DNA of 64,000 bases from Pandoraea pnomenusa (GTDB lineage: Bacteria; Pseudomonadota; Gammaproteobacteria; Burkholderiales; Burkholderiaceae): NCBI RefSeq assembly GCF_000767615.3, contig NZ_CP009553.3, positions 5,325,286-5,389,285 of the forward strand, written 5' to 3'. Shown here in pieces: positions 27,336 to 37,193 of the stretch (the stretch's first letter is position 1; every line of letters starts with the position of its first letter). A model generated the notes under the pieces. The model was given only the letters and a program-made list of their open reading frames with translations, was not told the DNA's origin and made no database searches. Position numbers and translations under genes: made by a program.

Positions 27336-28544
27336 ATGACCAAGCCACACCTCACGCTGTTTGCCTCGCTCGTCGCCACCGCCGCCATTGGCTGGATGGC
27401 ATTCAGTGCGCGCAGTTTCGCGGCCGAGCCGGACGACGCGACGACTCGGACGAATCCCCGTCAGGAGGAGATCCGGTCGCTGGTCGACAAGACCATCCGC
27501 CCACTCATGGCGCGGCAGGACATTCCCGGCATGGCCGTCGGCATCCTGTTCGACGGCCACACGTACGTCTTCGACTACGGCGTCGCGGACAAGGCCGCCA
27601 ACAAGCCCGTGACCGCCGACACGCTGTTCGAGATCGGGTCGGTCAGCAAGACGTTTACCGCCACCCTCGCCGCCTATGCGCAGGCCGACGGGGCGTTGTC
27701 GCTCACCGACAAGGCGAGCCGCTTCGCCCCCGAATTCGCCGGCACGCCGTTCGGCGACGTCAAGCTGGTGAACCTCGGCACGCACACCAGCGGCGGCATG
27801 CCGCTCCAGTTGCCCGACAACGTCCGTACGACCGACCAGATCGCTGACTACCTCAAGGCGTGGAAGCCCGCGAAGCCGACCGGGACCGTGCGCACGTATT
27901 CGAACGTCAGCATCGGCGCGCTCGGCTGGCTCACCGCACGGGCCATGCAAGGCGACTTCGCGACACTGATGGCGGAACACGTCTTCAAGCCGCTCGATCT
28001 GCGGCACACCTTCATTCGCGTGCCCGAGTCCGAGCAGGCGAACTACGCGTGGGGTTACAAGGACGGCAAGCCGGTTCGGGTCACACCCGCGCTGCTCGAA
28101 CCGGAAGCCTATGGCGTGAAGACGACCGCCGCTGACCTGCTGCGCTTCGTCAATGCCAATCTCGGACAGCCGGTACCCGATCGCAAATTGCGCCATGCGA
28201 TCTACGCCACGCGCACCGGCTATTACTTCGATGCCCCCATGACACAGGATCTGGTGTGGGAGCAATACCCGTATCCCGTGACGCTCGACGCCCTGCTCGA
28301 AGGCAATTCGTCGCACATGGCGCTCAACCCCACGCCGGTGCGGGAACTCTCGCCGCCGATGGCGCCGACACCGGTCGCCTGGGTCAACAAGACCGGATCG
28401 ACGAACGGCTTCGGCGCATACGTTGCGTTCGTGCCGTCCAAACAGATGGGCATCGTGCTGCTGGCGAACAGGAATTACGCGATGGACGAGCGCATCCGTG
28501 CCGCGCATCTCATCCTGACGACGCTCGACGGCGCCCGGCCCTGA
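27336..28544 (+). CDS. Class C beta-lactamase family serine hydrolase
   Basis: Encodes 402 residues with a signal peptide (cut near ARSFAA). The three active-site motifs are present: S102-V-S-K105 with Ser102 the nucleophile, Y188-S-N190, and K352-T-G354. Length and motif spacing match AmpC-type enzymes of the periplasm, so cephalosporin hydrolysis is plausible. A penicillin-binding or esterase role cannot be excluded. GGAGA lies 9 bases before the ATG. No ampR-type gene is adjacent, unlike many inducible ampC genes. It is convergent with the C-S lyase gene, 12 bases apart. Confidence 0.85.
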   Translation: MTKPHLTLFASLVATAAIGWMAFSARSFAAEPDDATTRTNPRQEEIRSLVDKTIRPLMARQDIPGMAVGILFDGHTYVFDYGVADKAANKPVTADTLFEIGSVSKTFTATLAAYAQADGALSLTDKASRFAPEFAGTPFGDVKLVNLGTHTSGGMPLQLPDNVRTTDQIADYLKAWKPAKPTGTVRTYSNVSIGALGWLTARAMQGDFATLMAEHVFKPLDLRHTFIRVPESEQANYAWGYKDGKPVRVTPALLEPEAYGVKTTAADLLRFVNANLGQPVPDRKLRHAIYATRTGYYFDAPMTQDLVWEQYPYPVTLDALLEGNSSHMALNPTPVRELSPPMAPTPVAWVNKTGSTNGFGAYVAFVPSKQMGIVLLANRNYAMDERIRAAHLILTTLDGARP

Positions 28545-28556
28545 CGGCGGAGTGCC

Positions 28557-29744
28557 TTAGCCGAACACCTCCGCCAGCGCGGCCGCCATGTCGTCGATCA
28601 GGTCTTGCGGGTCTTCCAGGCCGACGTGCAGGCGAACGATGGGGCCGGCCGCGCTCCAGTCCTCGCACGTGCGCGTACCCGGCACGTTGACGACTGTCGC
28701 CAGGCTCTCGTAGCCGCCCCAGGACGCCCCGATGCCGAACAGCGCCAGCGCATCGACGAACCGGTTCGCCTGCGCGGTCGTGGCGTTGGCGAATTCGAAC
28801 GAGAGCAGACCGTTCGTGCCCACGCAGTCGCGCTGCCACAGGGCGTGCCCCGGATGCGTCGGCAGCGCCGGACAGAACACGCGCGCCACTTCGGGCAACG
28901 TCTCGAGCCAATGGGCGACCTCGAGCGCATGGCGCTCATGCATCTGCAAGCGCGCCGCCAGCGTGCGAATGCCGCGAAGCACGAGATAAGCATCGTCGGG
29001 GCTCACCGCCACGCCTTGCGCGTCGGCCATGGTGGACAGCGTCGGCCACACCGCCTGCGTCGTGGTGACGGTCCCCATCATGACGTCGGAGTGACCGCTG
29101 AGATACTTCGTCGCGGCCATCACCGAGATGTCGGCACCCAGCGCGAGCGGCCGGCACTGCACCCCCGAGCCCCACGTGTTGTCCGCCACGAGCCATGCGC
29201 CATGACGATGTGCCAGATCGGCCAGCGCGGGAATGTCGCACATCTCGTAGACGAGCGACCCCGGCGTTTCCACATAGATCAGCTTGGTGCGCGCCGTCAT
29301 GTGCTCGGCCGCGTCGCTGCCATCCGCGCGGAAATACGTCACGTGCACGCCCCACGGCTTCAGGAATGTCTCCACGAAATGCCGCAGCGGCTGATATACG
29401 CAATCCGAAATCAGCACATGGTCGCCCGGTCTCACATAGGCGAGGAACACCATCGAAATCGCCGCCAGGCCCGTCGGAAAAAGACGCGTGCGGTAGCCGC
29501 CCTCCATGTCCGCCACGACATCTTCCAGCGCGAAGCCGGTCGGATTGCCGCGCGCGCCGTAGGTGAACATGCGTTCGGTGCCGCGACGGCGGCGGGCGTC
29601 GTTCATGTCGTCCATCGAGTCGAACAGCACGGTGGACGCGCGCACCACCGGCGGATTGACGGCGTGGCCGCCAATGACGGGCGTGTGCGTGCCGCCCTTG
29701 ATCAGGCGGGTGGCGAGACGTTGGGAAGACGATTGTCGGGACAT
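28557..29744 (-). CDS. metC: Cystathionine beta-lyase-like PLP enzyme
   Basis: Encodes 395 residues from 29742-29744, the usual MetC length. The PLP lysine lies in VMAATKYLSGHSDVMMG; YVETPGSLVYEM and VADNTWGSG are family blocks. MetC-type enzymes break C-S bonds of cystathionine or cysteine, giving a thiol, pyruvate and ammonia. It is the last gene of a minus-strand group with a rhodanese, a thiol dioxygenase and an amino acid ABC importer. Its physiological substrate may therefore be an imported sulfur amino acid, not a methionine-pathway intermediate. The symbol reflects family only. Confidence 0.85.
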   Translation of the reverse strand: MSRQSSSQRLATRLIKGGTHTPVIGGHAVNPPVVRASTVLFDSMDDMNDARRRRGTERMFTYGARGNPTGFALEDVVADMEGGYRTRLFPTGLAAISMVFLAYVRPGDHVLISDCVYQPLRHFVETFLKPWGVHVTYFRADGSDAAEHMTARTKLIYVETPGSLVYEMCDIPALADLAHRHGAWLVADNTWGSGVQCRPLALGADISVMAATKYLSGHSDVMMGTVTTTQAVWPTLSTMADAQGVAVSPDDAYLVLRGIRTLAARLQMHERHALEVAHWLETLPEVARVFCPALPTHPGHALWQRDCVGTNGLLSFEFANATTAQANRFVDALALFGIGASWGGYESLATVVNVPGTRTCEDWSAAGPIVRLHVGLEDPQDLIDDMAAALAEVFG

Positions 29745-29841
29745 GGTTCGGGGGCGTGGCGTAACAGGAAGCGTCGGCGAATCGGGAAATGGGGGAATGG
29801 GACATGCGTCACCGCCGCGGTGCGCACGCCCATGTCGGAGC

Positions 29842-31461
29842 TTACTTCGAAGCGACGGACTCACCAACTCGGAAGGCGCCTCGCTCTTCATCGTCAAGTT
29901 GCGCGAGCAGACCCGTCTCCCATGCCAGGTACTGACGCGCGGCCGCCTTGTTGCCGTCGTGACGGTCGTGTACGAAGAACAGGTAGTCGATGCACTCGGC
30001 ATCGGGCGGGACATCGGCTGAACCGACCACCGGGTAGCCGGCCGCCATCCAGGCCTTGATGCCCCCCGCAAGCAGCGAGAACGTTCGCGTGTCTTCCGGG
30101 TGCGCGCGCCGCCAGTCGGCAACGAACAACTCCGCCACGCCGCGCTCGTCGGCCACGAGCACGACGTGATGTGCCGCATTCAATACCGAAGAGACCGCCG
30201 GTGCCGACACACGCGGACGAATCGCCCAATGGGCGCCCGGCACGTGCTCGCGGCGGAAGTTCATGCTCGGGCGCAGATCGACGACCGCCACGCTGCCGTC
30301 GGCCAGCGCCGCATCAAGCGCGGCCGCGTCGATCTCGGGCAGCGTAGCGCTCACGCCCGGTGAACGCACCGGCAGCGATGCGCCGCTCGACAGGCCGTCA
30401 CGCAGCACGTACGCGTCGTGACCCAATTGACGCAGCCAACTGGCAACGATGGGCGCTCGCACGCCGTCGTTGTCGAACAGCACCACGCGCGCGTGGCGCA
30501 CGCCGACGTACTGGTCCGTCGCCTGGATCAGTTGGCCGCCCGGCGTGTGTTGCGCGCCCGGCAGCGTTCCCGCGGCGAATTCCTCCGGCGTGCGCACGTC
30601 GCACAGAAACAGCGTGCGCGTGGGATCGGCGGCCCACTGCGCGAACGTCGCGGCATCGACTTCGGGTACCGCGAAGCGCTCGGCCAGCGCACGGCTTGCC
30701 TCGCGCATCTGCGCCGCACTCGACGGCGCGACCGTGTCCGGGTAGCGCCGCGTGCTGCCGCGCTCGAGCGGCAAGTCTTCCAGATACCAGCCCTGCGTGC
30801 CGTTCTCCAGCGCCATGACCGGGTTGGGAATGCCGAGATTGATGAGCGTCTGCGCGCCGATGATGCTACGCGTGCGCCCGGCGCAGTTCACGACGATGGG
30901 CGTCGTGGCGTCGGGCACCAGCTCGCGAATGCGATAGCCGAGTTCCCCGTTCGGACAACAGATCGACGACGGGATCGTCATCTTCAGATACTCGTTCACG
31001 GGACGGCCGTCGAGAATGACCACGTTGTCGCCACGCGCTCGCATCGCCGCCAGTTCGCGGGCCGTCACGCGCGGCGTGTGATATGCCATCTCGACGAGTT
31101 CGCCGAATGTTTTCGACGGCACGTTCACGCCGGCGAACAACGTGTAGCCGGCCTGCCGCCATGCGTCGGTGCCGCCTTCGAGCACGTACACGCCGGTGTA
31201 GCCGAGTTCGGCCAGACGCTGCGCCGCCTGCACGGCCACGGTGGCGTCGGTGTCGTAGACGACCACGCGGGCATCACGCCGCGGCGCGAGCCGCACGATA
31301 TCGAGTTCGAGACGGCTGTAAGGCAGCGTCACGCCGTAAAAGAGATGGGCTTCACCGTATTGACCGTGTTCGCGCACGTCGAACACGGCGATTTCGGCGC
31401 CGTCGTGCAGCCATGCCTTGAGACGGGCGGCCGGCACGAATTGAGGAGTGAACGAAGTCAT
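29842..31461 (-). CDS. Four-domain rhodanese-like sulfurtransferase
   Basis: Encodes 539 residues made of four rhodanese modules (about 1-110, 125-235, 270-380 and 390-500). Only the second has the catalytic cysteine, Cys193 in VVNCAGRTRS. At the matching loop the others show VVVYDTDA, VVLFDNDG and VLVADERG. So there is one probable persulfide-carrying site and three inactive, probably structural, modules. A start at 31459-31461 is supported by the MTSFTPQFVP opening. It lies between the thiol dioxygenase and the C-S lyase, so it probably handles sulfane sulfur released in the pathway. Confidence 0.85.
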   Translation of the reverse strand: MTSFTPQFVPAARLKAWLHDGAEIAVFDVREHGQYGEAHLFYGVTLPYSRLELDIVRLAPRRDARVVVYDTDATVAVQAAQRLAELGYTGVYVLEGGTDAWRQAGYTLFAGVNVPSKTFGELVEMAYHTPRVTARELAAMRARGDNVVILDGRPVNEYLKMTIPSSICCPNGELGYRIRELVPDATTPIVVNCAGRTRSIIGAQTLINLGIPNPVMALENGTQGWYLEDLPLERGSTRRYPDTVAPSSAAQMREASRALAERFAVPEVDAATFAQWAADPTRTLFLCDVRTPEEFAAGTLPGAQHTPGGQLIQATDQYVGVRHARVVLFDNDGVRAPIVASWLRQLGHDAYVLRDGLSSGASLPVRSPGVSATLPEIDAAALDAALADGSVAVVDLRPSMNFRREHVPGAHWAIRPRVSAPAVSSVLNAAHHVVLVADERGVAELFVADWRRAHPEDTRTFSLLAGGIKAWMAAGYPVVGSADVPPDAECIDYLFFVHDRHDGNKAAARQYLAWETGLLAQLDDEERGAFRVGESVASK

Positions 31462-31632
31462 CACGTGGTATCGGTTCTCTGGTTTCGCCCGGCCGTTGCC
31501 GAAGCGTAGGGATGAGCGCGCCCGCACCGCCCTTCGGGGGCGATGTGTCGCGCTTGGCGCAAGGGGCGCTTGCGCCGTGTGGAAAGGCCGTCGGGCCGCG
31601 CCGGGACGGCGCGGCTTCAGCGGATCAGCGGA

Positions 31633-32229
31633 TCAGCGGCGGGTCTTCACGCCGATGTCCATGACCTGATACGTGCCCTTCTCGAGGTCGAACGTAATAC
31701 GCTCGGTCAGCGTCTCGAGCGCGCGTCCGTACATGTGCAGGTGACGAATCGGCGCGTCGCCCTTGATCTCGACGGCGTGAATGTCGTCCGACGCGAGCGC
31801 GATGCCGTTGCCCGGATCGACCACCACGGTCTCGCTCACCTCGAGCGTGCCGACACCGGGGGTCTTGCCGTCGTCGGTGCGGCGATAGACGTAGTTGTAT
31901 TCCACGCCGTCCACGGCTGCGATGCAAGCCCACGTGGTGTGGTTGTGCGGCGTGATTTTCTTGCCGGGGCGCATGACGTTCAGATACAACGCATACGTCT
32001 TGTCGGCGTCTTCATGGATCAGGTAACGCGCCTGGAGTTCGCCGTCGGTCGGGGGCGGAAAGTCCGCCTCGCTCCACAAGGCGCCGCGAGCGGCCAGCGA
32101 CTTGACCTGTTCGAGCACGGCGGCCAATGCCGGGCGTGTCTCACCGGCCGGCGCGAGGGCGGCCTTCATGGCGGCAATGGCGTCGCCGACGGCGGCCTGA
32201 CGTTGTTCGGAAAGTTGGGACGTGGACAT
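31633..32229 (-). CDS. Cysteine dioxygenase family thiol dioxygenase
   Basis: Encodes 198 residues of the cupin-type thiol dioxygenase family. The Fe(II) three-histidine site is His95 and His97 (TPHNHTTW) plus His151 (DDIHAVEI). These enzymes add O2 to the thiol of cysteine or 3-mercaptopropionate, giving the sulfinic acid, in the cytoplasm. Which thiol is used here cannot be fixed from sequence. It sits between the ABC importer genes and the rhodanese on one strand, which supports a sulfur amino acid catabolic role. Confidence 0.88.
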   Translation of the reverse strand: MSTSQLSEQRQAAVGDAIAAMKAALAPAGETRPALAAVLEQVKSLAARGALWSEADFPPPTDGELQARYLIHEDADKTYALYLNVMRPGKKITPHNHTTWACIAAVDGVEYNYVYRRTDDGKTPGVGTLEVSETVVVDPGNGIALASDDIHAVEIKGDAPIRHLHMYGRALETLTERITFDLEKGTYQVMDIGVKTRR

Positions 32230-32331
32230 GATGAAAGTCTTCTCCGTGAAACCTTGTTATTTCGACGCGCTCCGATGAGACGCGCTCGTGTGTGTCGTCA
32301 ATGGCTTGCGGGCGTCGGGCCGGCTAGCCTG

Positions 32332-33105
32332 TCAAACCGTCGCGGCCTCGCGTGGCACGCTGATCGTCGGCGACGGGCGCAGTACATCCTGAAGGAAGCG
32401 TTGCGCACGCGCGTGCCTGGGCCGACTGAAGAACTCGGCGGGCGGTGCGTCTTCGAGCAATTGCCCCTGATCCATGAACCAGACGCGGCTCGACACGTCG
32501 CGCGCAAAGCCCATTTCGTGCGTGACGATCATCATCGTGAGCCCCTCCCCGGCCAGCGATCGCATGACCTGCAGCACCTCCTGCACCATCTCCGGATCGA
32601 GTGCGCTCGTCGGCTCGTCGAACAGCATGAGCGGCGGCTTCATGGCCAGCGCCCGAGCGATGGCCACACGCTGCTGCTGGCCACCCGAGAGATTGGCGGG
32701 CATGGCGTCGATCTTGTGCGCGAGCCCCACCTTGGCCAACAGCGTCTCGGCCTGCGCCTCGGCCGCCTCGCGCGACATGCCGAGCACCTTGGTCGGCCCG
32801 AGCACCAGGTTCTGGCGCACCGAAAGGTTCTGGAACAGGTTGAAGCTCTGGAAGACGAAACCGATGCGCGCACGCAGCTGGTTGAGCTTTACGTCGCGGG
32901 CATTGACGTCCTTGCCCTCGAAGAGAATGCGTCCCTTCTGAATGGCCTCGAGCCGCGTGACGGTGCGAATCAACGTCGACTTGCCCGACCCCGACGGTCC
33001 ACACACCACCACGACTTCACCGCGGCCGATGGTGGCATCGATGCCCTTGAGGACATGGTGCTCACCGTAGAACTTGTCGACTTTCTCGAATGCGAGCATG
33101 GACAT
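32332..33105 (-). CDS. Polar amino acid ABC transporter ATP-binding protein
   Basis: Encodes 257 residues from 33103-33105, with AAGGAG 8 bases upstream. Walker A is GPSGSGKS, the Q-loop is VFQSFNLF, the signature LSGGQQQR, Walker B LMLFDEP and the switch histidine is in VTHEMGFA. The sequence belongs to the GlnQ/HisP group that energises uptake of polar amino acids. It is one of four importer genes with two permeases and a binding protein; cyst(e)ine or a related thiol is the likely cargo from context. Confidence 0.93.
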   Translation of the reverse strand: MSMLAFEKVDKFYGEHHVLKGIDATIGRGEVVVVCGPSGSGKSTLIRTVTRLEAIQKGRILFEGKDVNARDVKLNQLRARIGFVFQSFNLFQNLSVRQNLVLGPTKVLGMSREAAEAQAETLLAKVGLAHKIDAMPANLSGGQQQRVAIARALAMKPPLMLFDEPTSALDPEMVQEVLQVMRSLAGEGLTMMIVTHEMGFARDVSSRVWFMDQGQLLEDAPPAEFFSRPRHARAQRFLQDVLRPSPTISVPREAATV

Positions 33106-33134
33106 GGTCGCGTTCTCCTTGTGGAAACCTGTGC

Positions 33135-33827
33135 TTACGCCAGTCCCGCGCGCTGGCGGGCGATGCGACGCTCGAGCCAGCCGGCGAAGCGCGAAATGGC
33201 GAAACACAACACGAAATAGAAAGCTGCAAGCACGAGGAACGTCTGCAGCGGCTTGGTCAGCACGATCGTATTGACCTGAGCGGCCGAGTAGGTGAGCTCC
33301 GGTACACCGATAACGTAGGCCAGCGACGTCGCCTTGATGATCGATACGAACTGATTGACGATCGACGGCAGCATGTTCGCGAGCGCCTGCGGCAATTGCA
33401 CGTAGCGCATGCTTTGCAGCCAGGATAGTCCGTTCGAGCGCGCCGCCTCCATCTGGCCGCGCGGCAACCCTTCGAGACCGGCGCGCACGATCTGGGACAG
33501 GAACGCACTCTCGTAGACGATGATCGCGCACACCGCCGTGGTGAAGGCCGACACTTCGGCGCCCACCAGCAGCGGCACGGCGAAGTACGCCCAGAAGATG
33601 ATCATCAGCAGCGGAATGCCGCGCACGAGCCGCGTCCAGACGCCGGCCGCACGCCGCATGGCGCGCCAGGGCGAGACCTGGGCCATGCCGATCAGCACCG
33701 AGATCGGAAACGAGATCAGCAGCCCGAGCGCCGACAGAATGAGCGTGACGGCCACGCCGCCCAGCGGACCGTTAGGCCAGCTGCCGACGAGGAACAACGC
33801 GAAGTAATCATGCAGGATCTGGTACAT
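33135..33827 (-). CDS. Amino acid ABC transporter permease (second)
   Basis: Encodes 230 residues with five or so membrane helices. It has the HisM/GlnP-type loop [20 protein letters not shown], which contacts the ATPase, and the G-x-P-L-L segment [11 protein letters not shown]. The start lies 4 bases after the stop of the other permease gene, implying translational coupling. It forms the membrane pore with the permease encoded at 33832. Confidence 0.92.
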   Translation of the reverse strand: MYQILHDYFALFLVGSWPNGPLGGVAVTLILSALGLLISFPISVLIGMAQVSPWRAMRRAAGVWTRLVRGIPLLMIIFWAYFAVPLLVGAEVSAFTTAVCAIIVYESAFLSQIVRAGLEGLPRGQMEAARSNGLSWLQSMRYVQLPQALANMLPSIVNQFVSIIKATSLAYVIGVPELTYSAAQVNTIVLTKPLQTFLVLAAFYFVLCFAISRFAGWLERRIARQRAGLA

Positions 33828-33831
33828 CGGC

Positions 33832-34524
33832 TCAGACTCCCGAGGGCGCCGCGCGGCGTTTGGCGAAGTGCTCGGAGAGCGCCATCAGAGCGAGCGTGCC
33901 GATGAGGTAGAGAATCGTGGCCACCAGAAACACGTCGAAGGTGCGAAACGTCAGGTTGTCGATCTGACGCGTGCGGTACAGCAGTTCGTGCACACCGATG
34001 GCCATTGCCAACGAGCTGTTCTTGAAAAGAAGCAACGCCTGGTTGAGCAGGGCGGGCAACGCCACCCGAATCCCCTGCGGCAGGATCACGTAGCGGAATG
34101 ATTGGAGGTACGTCAGGCCGATCGACCACGCGGCCTCCTGTTGCGTATGCGGTATCGCGCGCAGCCCCGAGCGCAGGTCTTCCGAGATGAAGGCCCCGGC
34201 GTTGAGCGCGAGCGCCACCGAGGCGAAGAAGAACTCGGTATTGCCGGCGTTGATCCAGTCGCGCATGCCGGCAGGCAGCAGTTGCGGCACGCCGAAGTAC
34301 CACACGAGGATCTGCACCAGCACCGGCACGTTGCGGTGGTACTCCACGATCACGATGACGAAGCCCTTGAAGAGCTTCACCGGCAGGGCGCGCAGCGTGG
34401 TGAGCACAATGCCCACCACGATCGCCATCAGACCCGACACCACGAACAGCCGCAGCGTGGTCAGTACCCCGTCGCGAAGCAGCTTCAGGTAGCCGTCGTC
34501 GAGCAAAAACGAAAGATCGAACAT
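33832..34524 (-). CDS. Amino acid ABC transporter permease (first)
   Basis: Encodes 230 residues with several membrane helices. The coupling loop EAAWSIGLTYLQSFRYVILP and the EYHRNVPVLVQILVWYFG segment are typical of the HisQM family. It lies 15 bases after the binding-protein gene and 4 bases before the second permease gene, so it is part of the same operon. Confidence 0.92.
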   Translation of the reverse strand: MFDLSFLLDDGYLKLLRDGVLTTLRLFVVSGLMAIVVGIVLTTLRALPVKLFKGFVIVIVEYHRNVPVLVQILVWYFGVPQLLPAGMRDWINAGNTEFFFASVALALNAGAFISEDLRSGLRAIPHTQQEAAWSIGLTYLQSFRYVILPQGIRVALPALLNQALLLFKNSSLAMAIGVHELLYRTRQIDNLTFRTFDVFLVATILYLIGTLALMALSEHFAKRRAAPSGV

Positions 34525-34539
34525 TGTGCCGCGTCTCGC

Positions 34540-35364
34540 TTACTGCACCTTGATCGGCTCGACCTTGTAGTCGCGCGTGAACTTGTAAGCCGACTTGCTG
34601 CCGAGCCACTTGTCGAAGCTTTCCTGCAGGCCGTTCGACTTGTCGTAGTCGAGCAGAATCTTGTTCACGGCCTCGCGCAGCGCGGGCTCGCCCTTGTTCA
34701 TCACCACGCCCCAGCGCTCCTCGAACACCGGCTTGGCGAGCAGACGATACTGCTGCCCACCCTTGGTGGCCGCTTCGTTGGCGAAGCGCGCGAGAATCAG
34801 CTGACCGGCGACCAGCCCCTCGACCTTGCCTTGCTGCAGGGCGAGGAAGGCCGATGAGATGTCATGGAACGTCAACAGGTTCGAATCGGGCAGGCGCGTG
34901 ACCGACACGGCCGCCGAACTCGAGCCTTCCGATGCGGCGATCTTCTTGCCGGCGAGCTGGTCGAGTGTCTGCACCGGCGAGTCGGCGCGCACCAGCACGC
35001 GAATCGGGGCGACGAAGTACTGGTCGCTGAAGTCGACCTGTGCCGCGCGCGCGGGCATCCACGCCACGGCGGCCGCCTCGACGTCCACGCGGCGCGTCTT
35101 CAGTTCGGGGATGCGCGCGTCGGTCGACAGGGCGCGGTGGTCGAGCTTCACGCCGAGCCCCTTGGCGAGGGCGTTGCACACGTCCACGTCGAAGCCGACG
35201 ATCCTGCGCGTCGCGGCGTCGGGGAACGCGTAAGGCTCGCTCGCGTTCTGCGTGCCGCAAACGAGCGTGCCGCGCGCCTTGATGTCGGCCAGTTGATCGG
35301 CGCGGGCGACGCCCGTCACGGCGAGTGTCGCGAACAGCGCGGCTGCAAGGTGTCGTTGCCACAT
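34540..35364 (-). CDS. Periplasmic amino acid-binding protein of the ABC importer
   Basis: Encodes 274 residues from 35362-35364 with a Sec signal peptide (MWQRHLAAALFATLAVTG, cut after ARA). It is a family 3 solute-binding protein: RGTLVCGTQNASEPYAF then IVGFDVDVCNALAKGLG, and late GVVMNKGEPALREAVN. Two ribosome-site-like AGGAG boxes precede the ATG. It is the first gene of the sulfur cluster and divergent from the LysR at 35567. Cystine or another sulfur amino acid is the probable ligand from context. Confidence 0.92.
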   Translation of the reverse strand: MWQRHLAAALFATLAVTGVARADQLADIKARGTLVCGTQNASEPYAFPDAATRRIVGFDVDVCNALAKGLGVKLDHRALSTDARIPELKTRRVDVEAAAVAWMPARAAQVDFSDQYFVAPIRVLVRADSPVQTLDQLAGKKIAASEGSSSAAVSVTRLPDSNLLTFHDISSAFLALQQGKVEGLVAGQLILARFANEAATKGGQQYRLLAKPVFEERWGVVMNKGEPALREAVNKILLDYDKSNGLQESFDKWLGSKSAYKFTRDYKVEPIKVQ

Positions 35365-35566
35365 GCTCCTGAGTCTCCTTGGGTGCGATCCTGGGGCGAT
35401 CATGGATCGGCGAATCGATTAGCGGGGGACCGGTCAGCGCCGGCTTTGCCCCCCGTCACATAAATATTGCTTGAGTGTCAGGCAGGTTATCCACCAAAAT
35501 TCCTGAGAACAATTTAATTTTTATCCCGGAAACATTAGCGTTTCTGAAGTATTGACTTTGACGATC

Positions 35567-36445
35567 ATGCGAAATCTGGACATCGACCTGCTGCGCACCT
35601 TCGTGGCGATCGCGCAGCACGAGACGTTTGCGGCGGCCGCCACGCGGGTGGGGCGCACGCAATCGGCCATCACGCAGCAGATGCAACGGCTGGAACAGGA
35701 AATGGGATGCGCCCTGTTTGAAAAGCAGGGGCGGCAGAAGACGATGACCGCCGACGGCCTGCGGCTCGTCGCGTATGCGAACAAGATTCTCGCGCTCAAC
35801 GATCAGGCGGTGCAGGTCATGCAAACGCGCGGCCCGGCCGAGAAATTGCGGATCGGCTCGCCCCACGACGTCGCCGATTCGATCCTGCCGAGCATGCTGC
35901 GACGACTCTCGAAGCTGTCGGCGGAATTGCAGTTGGAGATCATCGTCGGACGCAGCCCCCACCTGATGGATGCGCTGCGCGACAAGGAGCTGGACCTGGC
36001 GATCTCCACGCGTTACGACGAGGGATTTCCGGGGATCAAGCTCCGGACGTCGCCGATGGTCTGGATCTGCGCGGACGATTTCATCTTCAACGCGTCGGCG
36101 CCGGTGCCGCTGGTGATGGCTGACGAACTGAGCCTGTTCCGGCGACTGTCCATCGAACGGCTGAACGCCGCGGGCATCGCGTGGCGCACGAGTTTCATCT
36201 CGCCCACGCTCACCGGCATCAAGGCGGCGATCAGCGCAGGGCTGGGCGTGACAGCGCGCACCACCGAACTGCTCGACGCGAACATGCGTGTGCTCTCGGA
36301 AGCGGACGGCCTGCCGCGTCTGCCCGATGTGGCGTTCTATCTGTACGTGCAGCCCACGTGCACGAGTCAGGTGCTGCGCGAACTGTTCGAGTCGACGGAG
36401 CACATCGCCACGCGCTTCGGACCGCCGTTCCTGATGGCGGAATGA
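35567..36445 (+). CDS. LysR-type regulator of the sulfur cluster
   Basis: Encodes 292 residues. The N-terminal helix-turn-helix LLRTFVAIAQHETFAAAATR then VGRTQSAITQQM is standard. The effector domain includes LRIGSPHDVADSILPSML. The gene is divergent from the importer and dioxygenase genes across a 200-base gap, the usual position of the activator of the facing operon. Its ligand is probably the thiol or sulfur amino acid handled there; this is inference. Confidence 0.9.
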   Translation: MRNLDIDLLRTFVAIAQHETFAAAATRVGRTQSAITQQMQRLEQEMGCALFEKQGRQKTMTADGLRLVAYANKILALNDQAVQVMQTRGPAEKLRIGSPHDVADSILPSMLRRLSKLSAELQLEIIVGRSPHLMDALRDKELDLAISTRYDEGFPGIKLRTSPMVWICADDFIFNASAPVPLVMADELSLFRRLSIERLNAAGIAWRTSFISPTLTGIKAAISAGLGVTARTTELLDANMRVLSEADGLPRLPDVAFYLYVQPTCTSQVLRELFESTEHIATRFGPPFLMAE

Positions 36446-36484
36446 CGCGCGGCGAGGGGTGCGGCAAAGCGTGTGGCGACGAAC

Positions 36485-37057
36485 TTAACCTTGCGGCGCG
36501 GTCCCCGGGCGCAGATACCCAAGCACGTGCGCCACGTAATCGGCCTTGCCAAGTTCCACGCCGTGCTGACGCAGGATGCCGTAGGCGGTGTTGATGTGGA
36601 AATAGAACTGCGCGAGCGACCAGTCGCGCGCGTACTGCTCGCCCGTCATGTCGAAGATGACACCGTTGGGGAGCGACAGGGAAATGTCGATGTATTCACC
36701 GGCGTCGAGCGCATTCCCGGCCAGCGTGTCGAGAAAGGCGAGCGCGTTCGCAAGGCACGCCTTGGCGTCGGCGAACGTGCCGGGATGCTGTTCCGCATTC
36801 CAGCCTTCCTTCTGAAGCGTCACGAGCGCTTGCGGAATCGCTTCGCTGCGCAGGCGGTAAGCGGGCTCCATCGCCTGGTAGCACACGAAGCGCACCTGCG
36901 CGGCGAGCGGATACATGTCCGGCGCGAGCCGCAGCGTCATGAGCGCATCGGGATGCTTGCCATTCGCGCTTTCGTAGTCGGCAGCCTTGTCGAGCCATGC
37001 CGACAGGCCACGCAGCATCTGCGAAAAGGTCGGAACGAGAAGTTCGGTCAATGTCAT
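36485..37057 (-). CDS. DUF1993 family protein
   Basis: Encodes 190 residues with GGAGG 6 bases before the ATG. The opening LLVPTFSQMLRGLSAWLDKA and the ending FHINTAYGILRQHGVELGKA match DUF1993. This family is predicted to adopt a DinB-like four-helix bundle. No signal peptide or membrane segment is present. The function of the family is unknown. It is convergent with the LysR gene and followed upstream by a methyltransferase gene on the same strand. Confidence 0.85.
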   Translation of the reverse strand: MTLTELLVPTFSQMLRGLSAWLDKAADYESANGKHPDALMTLRLAPDMYPLAAQVRFVCYQAMEPAYRLRSEAIPQALVTLQKEGWNAEQHPGTFADAKACLANALAFLDTLAGNALDAGEYIDISLSLPNGVIFDMTGEQYARDWSLAQFYFHINTAYGILRQHGVELGKADYVAHVLGYLRPGTAPQG

Positions 37058-37193
37058 GCCACGCCTCCGTTAGCGGTATCGATTCTTGCGCAGCGGGCAG
37101 CATAGCGCGAACGCGTCGGCGTCACAGCGCAGGATCGATGCGATGCGGCGGCGGACGGTTTCGGGCAACGCCGGCCGCACGCGAGCGCATCGC

